In this document: piece by piece, positions 8,899-17,380 of the stretch
Layout: each line of letters starts with the position of its first letter
Numbering within the stretch: position 1 is the stretch's first letter
Origin: Serratia microhaemolytica
GTDB lineage: Bacteria > Pseudomonadota > Gammaproteobacteria > Enterobacterales > Enterobacteriaceae
Assembly (NCBI RefSeq): GCF_004011885.1
Contig: NZ_ML137211.1
Location: 1-35,874, forward strand
Reading direction: 5' to 3'
Length of the DNA: 35,874 nt
Program-made: the position numbers and the translations under genes
Notes under the pieces: model-generated
Told to the model about the DNA's origin: nothing
Database searches by the model: none
What the model saw: only the letters and a program-made list of their open reading frames with translations

Positions 8899-9362
8899 TA
8901 CTTCCTTAAAACCAGAACGGACCAAGAGGGTGCAGCTTCTATCGTCAATAGCCACGCCACCAGATGGCAAGCATTGTAGCGATAGTCACTGCATGAAGAA
9001 ATCGCAATTTTTGCTAAACGCAAAGTAAACATTGACGCTATTTTCTGTTTGACTTGTCGCTGTAGGCAACGCCAATGCCAACCGAGGTTATTGATACCAG
9101 CAATTCAGACACCTGCCACATGCAACAAATGCAACTCTCTGGTTCTGTCAGGGAGTTAGGCGGCAACTAAAATCGCTCCCATCACAGCACTTCGAAACAT
9201 CCTGTGCTACGCATACGCTATTGAGTAGCACGCTTTGGATCTTTTATTCCGTCGTAAAGTTGCTAAGATTGACTGCATCACGAGTTTCTGTTGCTCTGCA
9301 CTGTCGCCGTGCATCGCGCGGTCATGCAGGCCAATCACAAGCATATAAAAAAGGAGCACACA
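8899..9362. other. Gene-free stretch between grxD and sodB
   Basis: About 460 bases between divergent genes. It contains a hairpin, GTGCTAC at 9204-9210 with GTAGCAC at 9225-9231 followed by GCTTTGG, which may be a leftover terminator of a lost gene. I see no remnant of the NlpC/P60 gene mepH that sits here in E. coli. Confidence 0.5.
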
Positions 9363-9369
9363 ATGTCGT
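9351..9369 (+). promoter_or_regulatory. sodB ribosome site and putative RyhB pairing site
   Basis: AAGGAG at 9351-9356 lies seven bases before the sodB start. CAATGTCGT at 9361-9369 overlaps the start codon and is the exact complement of the ACGACATTG core of E. coli RyhB as I remember it. In E. coli RyhB represses sodB by pairing at this site under iron limitation. The small RNA itself is not in the window, so regulation is inferred. Confidence 0.5.
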
Positions 9370-9941
9370 TTGAATTACCGGCGTTACCCTACGAGAAAAA
9401 TGCACTTGAGCCGTATATCTCTGCTGAAACGTTGGAATACCACCACGGCAAACACCATAATGCCTACGTGGTCAATCTAAACAACTTGATAAAAGGCACT
9501 GAGTTTGAAGGAAAAACACTGGTTGATATCATTAAAACCTCAACTGCCGGTGTGTTTAATAATGCAGCTCAGGTCTGGAACCACACCTTCTACTGGCACT
9601 GCTTAGCGCCAAAAGCCGGTGGCGAGCCTAGCGGTGCGGTGGCTGAAGCCATCAACAAATCGTTTGGCTCTTTTGCTGCCTTTAAAGAGCAGTTTACCGA
9701 TGCAGCAGTGAAGAATTTTGGTGCTGGCTGGACTTGGCTAGTTAAGAAAGCTGACGGTAGCCTAGCGATTGTGAACACCTCGAATGCACAGACTCCTATC
9801 ACAGGATCTGACAAGCCGTTGCTGACTGTTGATGTGTGGGAACACGCATATTACATCGACTACCGCAATATGCGTCCAAAATACCTAGAGAATTTCTGGG
9901 CATTGGTTAACTGGGCGTTTGTGGCCGAGAACCTGGCTTAA
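9363..9941 (+). CDS. sodB: Iron superoxide dismutase
   Basis: SodB converts superoxide to hydrogen peroxide and oxygen in the cytoplasm. The 192-residue product carries the metal ligands His27 (EYHHGKHH), His74 (AQVWNHTFYWH) and the Asp/His pair in DVWEHAYYIDY. Gln70 in the AAQVWNH segment is typical of the iron rather than the manganese enzyme. The frame extends back to 9291, but the ATG at 9363 has an AAGGAG ribosome site and the family N terminus MSFELP. A strong hairpin follows the gene. The next gene is ynhF, on the opposite strand, as in E. coli. Confidence 0.97.
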   Translation: MSFELPALPYEKNALEPYISAETLEYHHGKHHNAYVVNLNNLIKGTEFEGKTLVDIIKTSTAGVFNNAAQVWNHTFYWHCLAPKAGGEPSGAVAEAINKSFGSFAAFKEQFTDAAVKNFGAGWTWLVKKADGSLAIVNTSNAQTPITGSDKPLLTVDVWEHAYYIDYRNMRPKYLENFWALVNWAFVAENLA

Positions 9942-9961
9942 TCATTACTCACCGGCACATC

Positions 9962-9992
9962 ATGGCGCAGCAAAGGCTGCGCCATATTTCTC
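9962..9992 (+). terminator. Terminator of sodB
   Basis: A perfect 10-base stem, ATGGCGCAGC at 9962-9971 and GCTGCGCCAT at 9976-9985, with a four-base loop, followed by ATTTCT. It lies 20 bases past the sodB stop and just beyond the ynhF stop on the other strand, so it may serve both. Confidence 0.75.
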
Positions 9993-10080
9993 AGTTCAGT
10001 GCGGCAATCAGGCCTAGCACAACAATCATGGTTAACGCTGTTGTTGCGGTCAACAAAGACAATTTTAGATCGGTATCCAT
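9991..10080 (-). CDS. ynhF: Small membrane protein YnhF (29 residues)
   Basis: A 29-codon frame on the minus strand starts MDTDLKLSLLT, continues into a hydrophobic helix (LTMIVVLGLIAAL) and ends in Asn. It has an AAAGGAG ribosome site eight bases before the ATG. Length, the xTDLKxSL start and the AAL end match E. coli YnhF, a small inner-membrane protein reported in stress-related small-protein surveys, and the position between sodB and purR is the same. Function is unknown. Too short for most gene finders, so probably missing from automatic annotation. Confidence 0.85.
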   Translation of the reverse strand: MDTDLKLSLLTATTALTMIVVLGLIAALN

Positions 10081-10271
10081 AAAAACTCCTTTCAGCTTGC
10101 TTTTTCCAAGAGCATAATCCCTCCGTTTCAAACGTCAAATTATTTTCTTGGCTGGTGATTAATATCTTGCTATCAGCGCAGTTTGGGTAGCTTTTTCATC
10201 AAAAATACCAACAATAAGTTAACAAGACATCCACATGTCAGCAGTAAGAAGTTTCAGGAGTTCTTTTTTAC

Positions 10272-11297
10272 ATGGCAACCATTAAAGACGTGGCTAAACG
10301 TGCTGGGGTATCAACCACCACGGTTTCACACGTGATTAACAAAACACGTTTTGTCGCTGAAGAGACCAAAGTGGCAGTCTGGGCTGCAATTGAGGCATTA
10401 CACTACTCCCCCAGTGCAGTAGCGCGCAGTCTGAAAGTTAATCGCACCAAATCGATTGGGTTACTGGCAACATCGAGTGAGGCGCCCTACTTTGCTGAAG
10501 TGATTGAGGCAGTCGAGAACAGTTGCTATAGCCAAGGTTACACCCTGATCCTGTGCAACTCACACAACGAGTTGGACAAACAGCGTGCTTACCTGGCAAT
10601 GCTGGCACAAAAACGGATCGACGGTTTGCTGGTGATGTGTGCGGAGTACCCCGAACAGTTACTGGCAATGCTGGAAAATTACCGTGCTATTCCAATGGTG
10701 GTGATGGATTGGGGCAGTGTGCGCCGTGATTTTGTCGATACCATCATCGACAATGCATTTGCTGGCGGATACCAGGCAGGGCGTTACCTGATTGAACGTG
10801 GTCACCGTGATATCGGTGCCATCCCTGGTCAATTGGCACGCAATACCGGCGGTGGTCGTCATCAAGGATTCCTGAAAGCACTGAGCGAAGCTCAAATTAC
10901 GCCACGCCCAGAATGGATCGTACAGGGTGACTTTGAACCAGAATCAGGGTATCGCGCAATGCAGCAGATCTTGTCGCAGCGGCAACATCCAACTGCGGTT
11001 TTTTGTGGTGGTGATATCATGGCGATGGGAGCGATCTGTGCGGCAGACGAGTTAGGCTTGCGTGTGCCGCAGGATATTTCGGTGATTGGTTACGACAACG
11101 TGCGCAACGCACGCTACTTCACTCCCGCTCTCACTACCATCCACCAACCCAAAGCGCGATTGGGCGAAATGGCAGTGACGATGTTGCTTGACCGTATTAT
11201 CAACAAACGCGAAACCTCACAAGTGATCGAGATACAACCAACGTTGATCGAACGTCGCTCAGTTGCTGACGGCCCTTTCATCGATTATCGCCGATAA
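10272..11297 (+). CDS. purR: Purine repressor PurR
   Basis: PurR is a LacI-family dimer that, bound to hypoxanthine or guanine, represses purine and some pyrimidine and one-carbon genes. The 341-residue product equals E. coli PurR in length. The helix-turn-helix is at residues 2-25 ([20 protein letters not shown]), followed by the hinge helix [10 protein letters not shown], and a periplasmic-binding-protein-like domain to the C terminus [10 protein letters not shown]. An AGGAG lies 11 bases before the ATG. I saw no clear PurR operator in the 190 bases upstream, where E. coli purR is self-regulated. The neighbours punR, punC and cfa are missing: ribC converges after only 22 bases. Confidence 0.96.
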   Translation: MATIKDVAKRAGVSTTTVSHVINKTRFVAEETKVAVWAAIEALHYSPSAVARSLKVNRTKSIGLLATSSEAPYFAEVIEAVENSCYSQGYTLILCNSHNELDKQRAYLAMLAQKRIDGLLVMCAEYPEQLLAMLENYRAIPMVVMDWGSVRRDFVDTIIDNAFAGGYQAGRYLIERGHRDIGAIPGQLARNTGGGRHQGFLKALSEAQITPRPEWIVQGDFEPESGYRAMQQILSQRQHPTAVFCGGDIMAMGAICAADELGLRVPQDISVIGYDNVRNARYFTPALTTIHQPKARLGEMAVTMLLDRIINKRETSQVIEIQPTLIERRSVADGPFIDYRR

Positions 11298-11319
11298 ATT
11301 GACACATTTTGACGCATTG

Positions 11320-11943
11320 TTAGCCAGTTGGAGTCTGTCGACTGGCCAGCACGCGCTCGACGGTATCAACTACTGCTTGGGTTTGTGGATCAATTTCAAT
11401 ATTCACTTGGTCGCCCAAACGTTTTTTACCCAGCGTAGTTCGTTCCAACGTCTCGGGAATTAAGTGGACACAAAAACGGTTACTGACCACCTCACCAATG
11501 GTTAAACTGATGCCATCAATGCTGATAAACCCTTTATGTAAAACATATTTCATCAACTCAAGTGTTGGCATACGCAACCAGATCTGACGATTATTTTCTG
11601 ATTGATAAATTTTTGCCACTTCGGCGGTACAAATAATGTGACCAGACATCAGATGGCCACCAATCTCATCACCAAATTTGGCTGCCCGTTCGATGTTGAC
11701 CCGATCACCCAGCTTTAAATCGCCCAGATTAGTCAGACGCAGTGTCTCTTTCATCAGGTCAAAAGTGACACGGTCACCATCGATAGCGGTCACCGTCAAG
11801 CAGCAGCCATTATGTGCTACCGAAGCCCCTATCTCCAGACCTGCCAGCCATGACTCTGGCATTTCAATAGTATGGGTGCGGAAGTTGAGTTTCTCCTCTA
11901 TCGCAACAACCGGTGCAGTACCTTGGACGATCCCAGTAAACAT
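11320..11943 (-). CDS. ribC: Riboflavin synthase alpha chain
   Basis: Riboflavin synthase (ribC in E. coli, ribE elsewhere) dismutates two 6,7-dimethyl-8-ribityllumazine molecules into riboflavin and a pyrimidine. The 207-residue protein shows two lumazine-binding repeats: residues 1 to about 97, starting MFTGIVQGT and containing [10 protein letters not shown] and GGHLMSGH, and about 98 to 200, containing [10 protein letters not shown] and [12 protein letters not shown]. No FMN riboswitch is visible in the 226 bases before the start; in enterobacteria that element is at ribB. It is divergent from mdtK, as in E. coli. Confidence 0.96.
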   Translation of the reverse strand: MFTGIVQGTAPVVAIEEKLNFRTHTIEMPESWLAGLEIGASVAHNGCCLTVTAIDGDRVTFDLMKETLRLTNLGDLKLGDRVNIERAAKFGDEIGGHLMSGHIICTAEVAKIYQSENNRQIWLRMPTLELMKYVLHKGFISIDGISLTIGEVVSNRFCVHLIPETLERTTLGKKRLGDQVNIEIDPQTQAVVDTVERVLASRQTPTG

Positions 11944-12169
11944 ATTGGCCTCTTTTCAGCTAGTAGATCATATCAACGTGCACTGGCAGTTTGCCGCAGT
12001 TGCGGCTGAAAACCAAACCTCTTGTGCTAAAAATCGCTTAGTGCCTATCTTGCCAGTCTGAAAACTGCCAACATGATACCGGCGGAGAAAATTTGCTTAA
12101 CATTGTTTGGCAAGTACAATAAGCGCCGAAAAAATCTGATAGCAATAATGCAAAGGAAAAGGTGAGTGA

Positions 12170-13594
12170 GTGCAGAAGTATTTTATTGAAGCTCGTCGTC
12201 TGTTAACGCTTTCAATCCCGGTAGTTATTGCGCAAATTGCGCAAACGGCGATGGGCGTTGTGGATACCATTATGGCGGGGGCTTACAGTGCAACAGATAT
12301 GGCTGCAGTGGCAGTCGGTACCTCGGTTTGGTTACCTGCGATACTGTTTGGCCATGGGCTGTTACTGGCACTGCCACCCGTGATTGCACAACTGAATGGC
12401 TCCGGCAAACGTGATCGTATCGCGCATCAGATTACACAAGGCTTTTGGTTAGCTGGGCTTGTTTCACTATTTATCATGCTGGTGCTCTATAACAGCAAAT
12501 TTTTCATTGACATGATGGACAATGTCGATGCCGGGCTGGCAGAAAAATCAGTGGGTTACTTACATGCAATCATGTGGGGAGCGCCTGGTTACCTGTTCTT
12601 TCAGGTGCTGCGCAACCAGTGCGAAGGGTTATCAAAAACCAAGCCCGGTATGGTGATTGGTTTTGTCGGTCTGTTGATCAACATCCCGATCAACTATCTT
12701 TTTATCTACGGTAAGTTTGGTCTGCCCGAGTTGGGCGGCGTAGGCTGTGGTGTCGCAACCGCTAGTGTTTACTGGTTAATGTTTTTACTGATGCGCGGTT
12801 ATGTGAGACGTGCACCCACCATGCGTGATATTAAACCGCTGCGTGCCATCACCAGTAACGTGCAACAATCCGGTTCCAGCGCCACAAATTCACTGTCGAA
12901 CCTCTGCCCCGACTGGCCGGTATTGAAACGGCTAGCAGCGCTTGGGTTGCCGGTTGCGCTGGCACTCTTTTTTGAAGTCACGCTGTTCGCCGTGGTGGCG
13001 TTGCTGGTAGCCCCACTCGGTGTAGTCGCCGTAGCCGGTCACCAAGTGGCTCTTAACTTCAGTGCGCTGATGTTCATGTTGCCACTCTCACTTAGCGCTG
13101 GAGTGACTATTCGTGTCGGTCATCGGCTTGGAGAAAGCTCGGTCGACGGTGCCCATGTCGCAGCCTGTACGGCTATCGCAGTGGGTATTGCTGTTGCGTG
13201 TGGCGCAGCACTGTTTACTGCGCTGTTTCGTGTACCGATTGCCCTACTCTACAACGACAATCCAGAAGTGGTTGCTATGGCCTCCCATCTGATGTTACTG
13301 GCAGCCATCTATCAAATCTCTGACTCGGTACAGGTGATTGGCAGTGGTATCTTGCGTGGTTATAAAGACACACGGGCTATTTTCTACATCACCTTTATCA
13401 GTTACTGGTTGATTGGATTGCCAATTGGCTATCTGCTGGCATTGACCGATCATCTGTTACCTGCAATGGGCCCCCAAGGTTTCTGGCTCGGTTTTATTAT
13501 TGCGTTAACCTCAGCAGCATTGCTAATGGCAATACGTATTCGCTGGTTACAGAAACAGCCTAGCCACGTTATTTTGCAACGCGCTCGTCACTAA
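12170..13594 (+). CDS. mdtK: MATE multidrug/sodium antiporter MdtK (NorM)
   Basis: MdtK exports cationic drugs and fluoroquinolones in exchange for sodium or protons. The 474-residue product has about 12 membrane helices and conserved MATE segments such as [52 protein letters not shown] (residues ~142-162) and [11 protein letters not shown]. It is about 17 residues longer than E. coli MdtK because the cytoplasmic loop between the two six-helix halves (about residues 218-245) carries a Ser/Asn-rich insert. The start is GTG at 12170, giving the family N terminus QKYFIEAR; an AAGGAAAAGG ribosome site lies upstream. Confidence 0.95.
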   Translation: MQKYFIEARRLLTLSIPVVIAQIAQTAMGVVDTIMAGAYSATDMAAVAVGTSVWLPAILFGHGLLLALPPVIAQLNGSGKRDRIAHQITQGFWLAGLVSLFIMLVLYNSKFFIDMMDNVDAGLAEKSVGYLHAIMWGAPGYLFFQVLRNQCEGLSKTKPGMVIGFVGLLINIPINYLFIYGKFGLPELGGVGCGVATASVYWLMFLLMRGYVRRAPTMRDIKPLRAITSNVQQSGSSATNSLSNLCPDWPVLKRLAALGLPVALALFFEVTLFAVVALLVAPLGVVAVAGHQVALNFSALMFMLPLSLSAGVTIRVGHRLGESSVDGAHVAACTAIAVGIAVACGAALFTALFRVPIALLYNDNPEVVAMASHLMLLAAIYQISDSVQVIGSGILRGYKDTRAIFYITFISYWLIGLPIGYLLALTDHLLPAMGPQGFWLGFIIALTSAALLMAIRIRWLQKQPSHVILQRARH

Positions 13595-13670
13595 CACGGA
13601 TTTTTAGCTCAGTAACAGCGAAGTATCGCTTAGCCTGATAAATACAGCTTCGATCTGTCACCCTAGCGAA

Positions 13671-13704
13671 AAATTGCTGCGCAGTTGTATATAAGCGCAG
13701 CAAT
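13671..13704 (-). terminator. Minus-strand terminator without an obvious gene
   Basis: ATTGCTGCGC at 13673-13682 and GCGCAGCAAT at 13695-13704 form a perfect 10-base stem with a 12-base loop. The run AAAAA lies on its left side on the plus strand, so the T tail exists only for minus-strand transcription. No minus-strand gene is present to its right. Confidence 0.6.
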
Positions 13705-13739
13705 CCCGCGAAAGCGCACATCAATTTATATTTTATCGC

Positions 13740-13768
13740 TTGCCAACTGCAGAGTAGCCCGTTAATAT
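13740..13768 (+). promoter_or_regulatory. Promoter of the tRNA-Val pair
   Basis: TTGCCA at 13740-13745 and TAATAT at 13763-13768, 17 bases apart, with TCGTCCCC after the -10. It lies about 40 bases before the first tRNA. The GC-rich discriminator fits stringently controlled stable-RNA promoters. Confidence 0.7.
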
Positions 13769-13806
13769 TCGTCCCCGCTGCTACTCATGGCAGGCAGAAC
13801 AGACAG

Positions 13807-13883
13807 GCGTCCGTAGCTCAGTTGGTTAGAGCACCACCTTGACATGGTGGGGGTCGATGGTTCGAGTCCATTCGGACGCACCA
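13807..13883 (+). tRNA. valV: tRNA-Val (anticodon GAC), copy 1
   Basis: A 77-base cloverleaf including an encoded CCA. The acceptor stem GCGTCCG pairs with CGGACGC, the D arm is GCTC/GAGC, the anticodon arm is CCACC/GGTGG with loop TTGACAT, and the T arm contains GGTTCGAGTCC. Anticodon GAC reads GUC/GUU valine codons. It matches the E. coli valV-valW pair, which also lies between mdtK and pykF. Confidence 0.97.
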
Positions 13884-13914
13884 GTTCTTTCTGCACTCAT
13901 TAATAGCATCCAGT

Positions 13915-13991
13915 GCGTCCGTAGCTCAGTTGGTTAGAGCACCACCTTGACATGGTGGGGGTCGATGGTTCGAGTCCATTCGGACGCACCA
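13915..13991 (+). tRNA. valW: tRNA-Val (anticodon GAC), copy 2
   Basis: This is an exact copy of the tRNA at 13807-13883, 31 bases downstream and probably co-transcribed with it. The identity extends about eight bases past the CCA in both copies, pointing to a tandem duplication or gene conversion. Confidence 0.97.
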
Positions 13992-14023
13992 GTTCTTTCG
14001 TTTTCCTCTTTGTAGAACTTTTA
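13991..14023 (+). terminator. Weak terminator after the tRNA-Val pair
   Basis: AGTTCT at 13991-13996 pairs with AGAACT at 14014-14019 across a long 17-base loop, followed by TTTTA. Stem and loop are poor, so this is tentative. Confidence 0.3.
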
Positions 14024-14042
14024 GAATACGCAGCGTCCTTTA

Positions 14043-14058
14043 GTTGAATGGTTTCAGC
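14043..14058 (+). promoter_or_regulatory. Cra (FruR) operator upstream of pykF
   Basis: GTTGAATGGTTTCAGC is a near-palindrome that fits the Cra operator consensus (TGAAnCGnTTCA type) with one central deviation. A possible -35 (TTGACT at 14061-14066) follows immediately. Cra represses pykF in E. coli until fructose phosphates release it, so the site makes biological sense. Confidence 0.6.
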
Positions 14059-14281
14059 CCTTGACTTGTGAACATGCAGTGCCTACAGAAGATCATACCC
14101 CTTCACAGCGTAGACGCCCTATCTCTGGTGCGCAGCTCGCCTTAGCTGTGGCATTTCGACTAGAGTCACCTATCCTTAACAATATTTTGCTTAACTCAGG
14201 CACTGCTCCGCGTGTTCAGCGATGGCATAGCCAGCGACACCACAGATTTCATTATCCATCACAACTTGCAGAAAAATCGTC

Positions 14282-15694
14282 ATGAAAAAGACCAAAATTG
14301 TTTGCACCATCGGCCCCAAAACCGAGTCAGAAGAAATGCTAACCCGCCTGCTCGACGCAGGTATGAATGTGATGCGCCTTAACTTCTCGCATGGCGATTA
14401 TGAAGAGCATGGTAACCGTATTAAAAATATGCGGGCAGTGATGGAAAAAACGGGCAAGGTGGCGGGCATCCTGCTTGACACCAAAGGGCCAGAGATTCGC
14501 ACCATGAAACTGCAAGGTGGCACTGATGTCACTCTCGTTGCCGGACAAACCTTCACCTTCACTACTGATCAATCAGTGGTGGGTAACCAACATCGTGTTG
14601 CAGTCACCTACCCCGGATTTACCACCGACCTAAGTGTCGGCAACACGGTACTGGTGGACGATGGCCTAATCGGCATGAAAGTGACTGCCATCACCGAGAA
14701 TGAAGTTGTCTGCCAAGTGCTTAACAACGGTGATCTGGGTGAAAATAAAGGCGTCAACCTGCCAGGCGTCTCGATCCAACTACCCGCACTGGCGGAAAAA
14801 GATAAGCGTGATCTGATCTTTGGCTGTGAGCAGGGCGTTGATTTTGTTGCTGCTTCATTCATTCGCAAACGCTCGGATGTGCTGGAAATTCGTGAACACC
14901 TGAATGCCAATGGCGGTGCGAATATCCAGATCATCTCAAAAATTGAGAACCAGGAAGGCTTAAACAATTTCGATGAAATCCTGGAAGCATCCGACGGCAT
15001 CATGGTTGCCCGTGGTGATTTAGGGGTTGAAATTCCGGTAGAAGAAGTGATCTTTGCGCAAAAAATGATGATCGAGAAGTGTAACCACGCACGTAAAGTG
15101 GTTATCACTGCGACACAAATGCTTGACTCAATGATCAAAAACCCACGCCCTACCCGCGCAGAAGCGGGTGACGTTGCTAACGCTATCTTGGACGGCACCG
15201 ATGCAGTCATGCTCTCAGGTGAAAGTGCCAAAGGGAAATATCCGCTCGAATCAGTCACCATCATGGCGACCATCTGCGAACGCACCGATCGTGTTATGCC
15301 AAGCCGTATCGACTGCAAGAATGATAATCGCAAACTGCGGATCACTGAAGCGGTCTGCCGTGGTGCGGTTGAAACAGCAGAGAAACTGGATGCTCCCTTG
15401 ATCGTAGTTGCAACCAGTGGCGGTAAATCAGCGAAAGCGGTACGTAAATACTTCCCCAATGCGGTGATCCTGGCGCTAACCACCAACGAAATTACCGCAC
15501 GTCAGCTCATCTTGAGCAAAGGTGTGGTTACCCGCGTAGTGAAGGAAATTGCCTCTACCGACGATTTCTATCGTATTGGTAAAGAAGCGGCGCTTGCCTC
15601 CGGCCTGGCACACAAAGGTGATGTCATCGTGATGGTCTCCGGCGCACTGGTGCCAAGTGGCACCACTAACACCGCATCAGTTCACGTGCTATAA
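14282..15694 (+). CDS. pykF: Pyruvate kinase I
   Basis: PykF transfers phosphate from phosphoenolpyruvate to ADP, the last glycolytic step, and is activated by fructose 1,6-bisphosphate. The 470-residue product equals the E. coli enzyme. Visible landmarks are [10 protein letters not shown] at the N terminus, [11 protein letters not shown], the active-site KIENQEG and [13 protein letters not shown], the TATQMLDSM and [18 protein letters not shown] segments, and the C-terminal allosteric domain ending in [12 protein letters not shown]. The region before the ATG has no good ribosome site. A terminator follows at 15736. The lpp gene, the usual downstream neighbour, is not here. Confidence 0.98.
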   Translation: MKKTKIVCTIGPKTESEEMLTRLLDAGMNVMRLNFSHGDYEEHGNRIKNMRAVMEKTGKVAGILLDTKGPEIRTMKLQGGTDVTLVAGQTFTFTTDQSVVGNQHRVAVTYPGFTTDLSVGNTVLVDDGLIGMKVTAITENEVVCQVLNNGDLGENKGVNLPGVSIQLPALAEKDKRDLIFGCEQGVDFVAASFIRKRSDVLEIREHLNANGGANIQIISKIENQEGLNNFDEILEASDGIMVARGDLGVEIPVEEVIFAQKMMIEKCNHARKVVITATQMLDSMIKNPRPTRAEAGDVANAILDGTDAVMLSGESAKGKYPLESVTIMATICERTDRVMPSRIDCKNDNRKLRITEAVCRGAVETAEKLDAPLIVVATSGGKSAKAVRKYFPNAVILALTTNEITARQLILSKGVVTRVVKEIASTDDFYRIGKEAALASGLAHKGDVIVMVSGALVPSGTTNTASVHVL

Positions 15695-15735
15695 ACTGAT
15701 TTATCGTATCTTCAGCTTAGAATAGCCACACAACA

Positions 15736-15764
15736 AGCCTCAGCCAACGCGCTGGGGCTTTTTC
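15736..15764 (+). terminator. Terminator of pykF
   Basis: AGCCTCAGC at 15736-15744 and GCTGGGGCT at 15751-15759 form a nine-base stem (one T-G pair) with a six-base loop, followed by TTTTTCT. This is a classic intrinsic terminator about 40 bases after the stop. Confidence 0.85.
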
Positions 15765-15908
15765 TATCGCGAAAAACAGGGTGCAACCGATAGCCCATGC
15801 CATTGGCGGATTACTCAGGCAATAGCAGTTGATCAACCCATATCGATTCATGCAGAATGCCCAGCAACGGCAAGCCACGATGGATTGCACTACAAAGCGG
15901 ATTGAATT

Positions 15909-16487
15909 ATGAAACAATTTTTTGATTTTATACCACTTATTGTTTTTTTTATTTTTTATAAATTCATGGACATTTATTGGGCCACTGGAGCCTTAATGTT
16001 CGCTACTGCATTGATATTGCTAATTAGCTGGTTGCTCTACCGTAAAGTAGAGAAGATGCATCTGTTTACTTTCGTTATCGTCACCATTTTTGGTAGTTTG
16101 ACACTCGCTTTCCACAGTGACCTGTTTATCAAATGGAAAGTGACGCTGATTTATACCCTGTTCGCCGCTATTCTGCTGTTCAGCCAACTGGTGATGAAGA
16201 AGAACGTGATCCAATCAATGATGAGTAAAGGGTTAACGCTACCAACCCATATTTGGAACCAGTTAAACGTTGCCTGGGCGCTGTTCTTCCTTGCCTGTGG
16301 CTTACTCAATATTTATGTTGCCTTCTGGCTACCACAGAATATCTGGGTTAATTTCAAAGTGTTTGGCATCACTGGGCTAACGCTGCTGTTCACCATTGTG
16401 AGTGTTGTTTACATCGCACGCTATCTGCCTAAAGAGGATAAAAGTGACAGTAAAAATAACGATGGTGATCACGATCGACAGCAGTAA
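15909..16487 (+). CDS. yciB: Inner membrane protein YciB (IspZ-like septation protein A)
   Basis: YciB is a polytopic inner-membrane protein that interacts with cell elongation and division proteins and with phospholipid/envelope synthesis; intracellular septation protein A of Shigella is the same family. The 192-residue product shows five or six hydrophobic helices and the conserved segments [26 protein letters not shown] and [15 protein letters not shown]. The charged C-terminal tail ([18 protein letters not shown]) is about 13 residues longer than in E. coli. In enterobacteria yciA follows; here only 111 bases separate yciB from tonB and no yciA is visible. Confidence 0.95.
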   Translation: MKQFFDFIPLIVFFIFYKFMDIYWATGALMFATALILLISWLLYRKVEKMHLFTFVIVTIFGSLTLAFHSDLFIKWKVTLIYTLFAAILLFSQLVMKKNVIQSMMSKGLTLPTHIWNQLNVAWALFFLACGLLNIYVAFWLPQNIWVNFKVFGITGLTLLFTIVSVVYIARYLPKEDKSDSKNNDGDHDRQQ

Positions 16488-16598
16488 GGTGGGCCAATAT
16501 GACGCGAATTGAGATCTCTCCAGGGCCGTTAGCGCAGGTCTAACTGACGCCCGTTGTCATACCGCAGCCGCCCTGATTTGTCCATCATGGCGGCTAAG

Positions 16599-17363
16599 CT
16601 ACTCAATCACGGTTGATCCATCAATTCTGAACCAGATGGTTTTCTGCACATCATTTACTGCACGCGCCTCATAGCGCCAGTAACGCATCGCATCAATTAC
16701 CGCTCGCTCAAACAGCCTTTCCGGTCGCGCTGAGACAATATGCACATCAGTGACACGTCCATGCTGATCAATGTTATAGCGCACAATAACCTCACCTTCG
16801 ATACCCAACGCCGCCGCGCGTGACGGATATTCAGGCTTTACCAACTTCAACAACTTTGGCTGCAATGCGTGCGGGGCTGGTTGTGCTGCTCTGCTCAAAC
16901 CAGAAGTTACTGTCGCGCTCACTGTTGATGTCGCTCCGTTATTGCTATCAGCGTGTGTGTCGGCTGCCACCAATCGGGGTGTATGTTGTTGCACTCTATG
17001 GTTCGGTTGTTGCTTTACTACTGTCTGCTTTGTTGTTTTCTGCCTCGGCTGCGTTGTCAGAGGCGCTCGACTGTTCTGCTTGTTATCACTGAGCTGATGA
17101 TTGGTCTGTACGCCGATTTTATCCGCCGAACTGTTCGCTGCTGTTGTCGTAGTGGTAGTTGACAGCTTTGCATTCCGTGTTGCTTCTGATGTTGAGTTGT
17201 GGCTCGCACTGCCCGGATTTATCATTACCGCTTGCAGCATTGCTGTCGGCAATGGTGATATCATCGTTAGCTGTTTGTTAGAAAAGAGGATTACGGTGAG
17301 CAGTAGCAATCCGTGCAGTACAACAGACAGAATGATCGGCCATGAAATAGAGCGGAATGTCAT
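16599..17363 (-). CDS. tonB: TonB energy-transducing protein with atypical spacer
   Basis: TonB spans the periplasm and passes proton-motive force from ExbB/ExbD to outer-membrane siderophore and cobalamin receptors. From the ATG at 17363 the protein has 254 residues. The N-terminal helix SWPIILSVVLHGLLLLTVIL keeps the Ser-x3-His pattern. The C-terminal domain is typical: PEYPSRAAALGIEGEVIVRY, DVHIVSARPERLFERAVIDA, MRYWRYEA. The spacer between them, about residues 35-165, lacks the Glu-Pro and Lys-Pro repeats and is instead rich in Thr, Ser, Asn and Gln, with six Thr in a row. A GTG at 17402 would extend the frame into yciI; 17363 is preferred by homology. There is no good ribosome site. Confidence 0.9.
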   Translation of the reverse strand: MTFRSISWPIILSVVLHGLLLLTVILFSNKQLTMISPLPTAMLQAVMINPGSASHNSTSEATRNAKLSTTTTTTAANSSADKIGVQTNHQLSDNKQNSRAPLTTQPRQKTTKQTVVKQQPNHRVQQHTPRLVAADTHADSNNGATSTVSATVTSGLSRAAQPAPHALQPKLLKLVKPEYPSRAAALGIEGEVIVRYNIDQHGRVTDVHIVSARPERLFERAVIDAMRYWRYEARAVNDVQKTIWFRIDGSTVIE

Positions 17364-17380
17364 AATTTTAAAGGTGAAAC

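Noticed and set aside
14608..15486. A 292-codon open frame antisense to pykF
   Set aside because: It lies wholly inside a strongly conserved gene, has low-complexity Ser/Arg-rich composition typical of antisense frames, and shows no domain.
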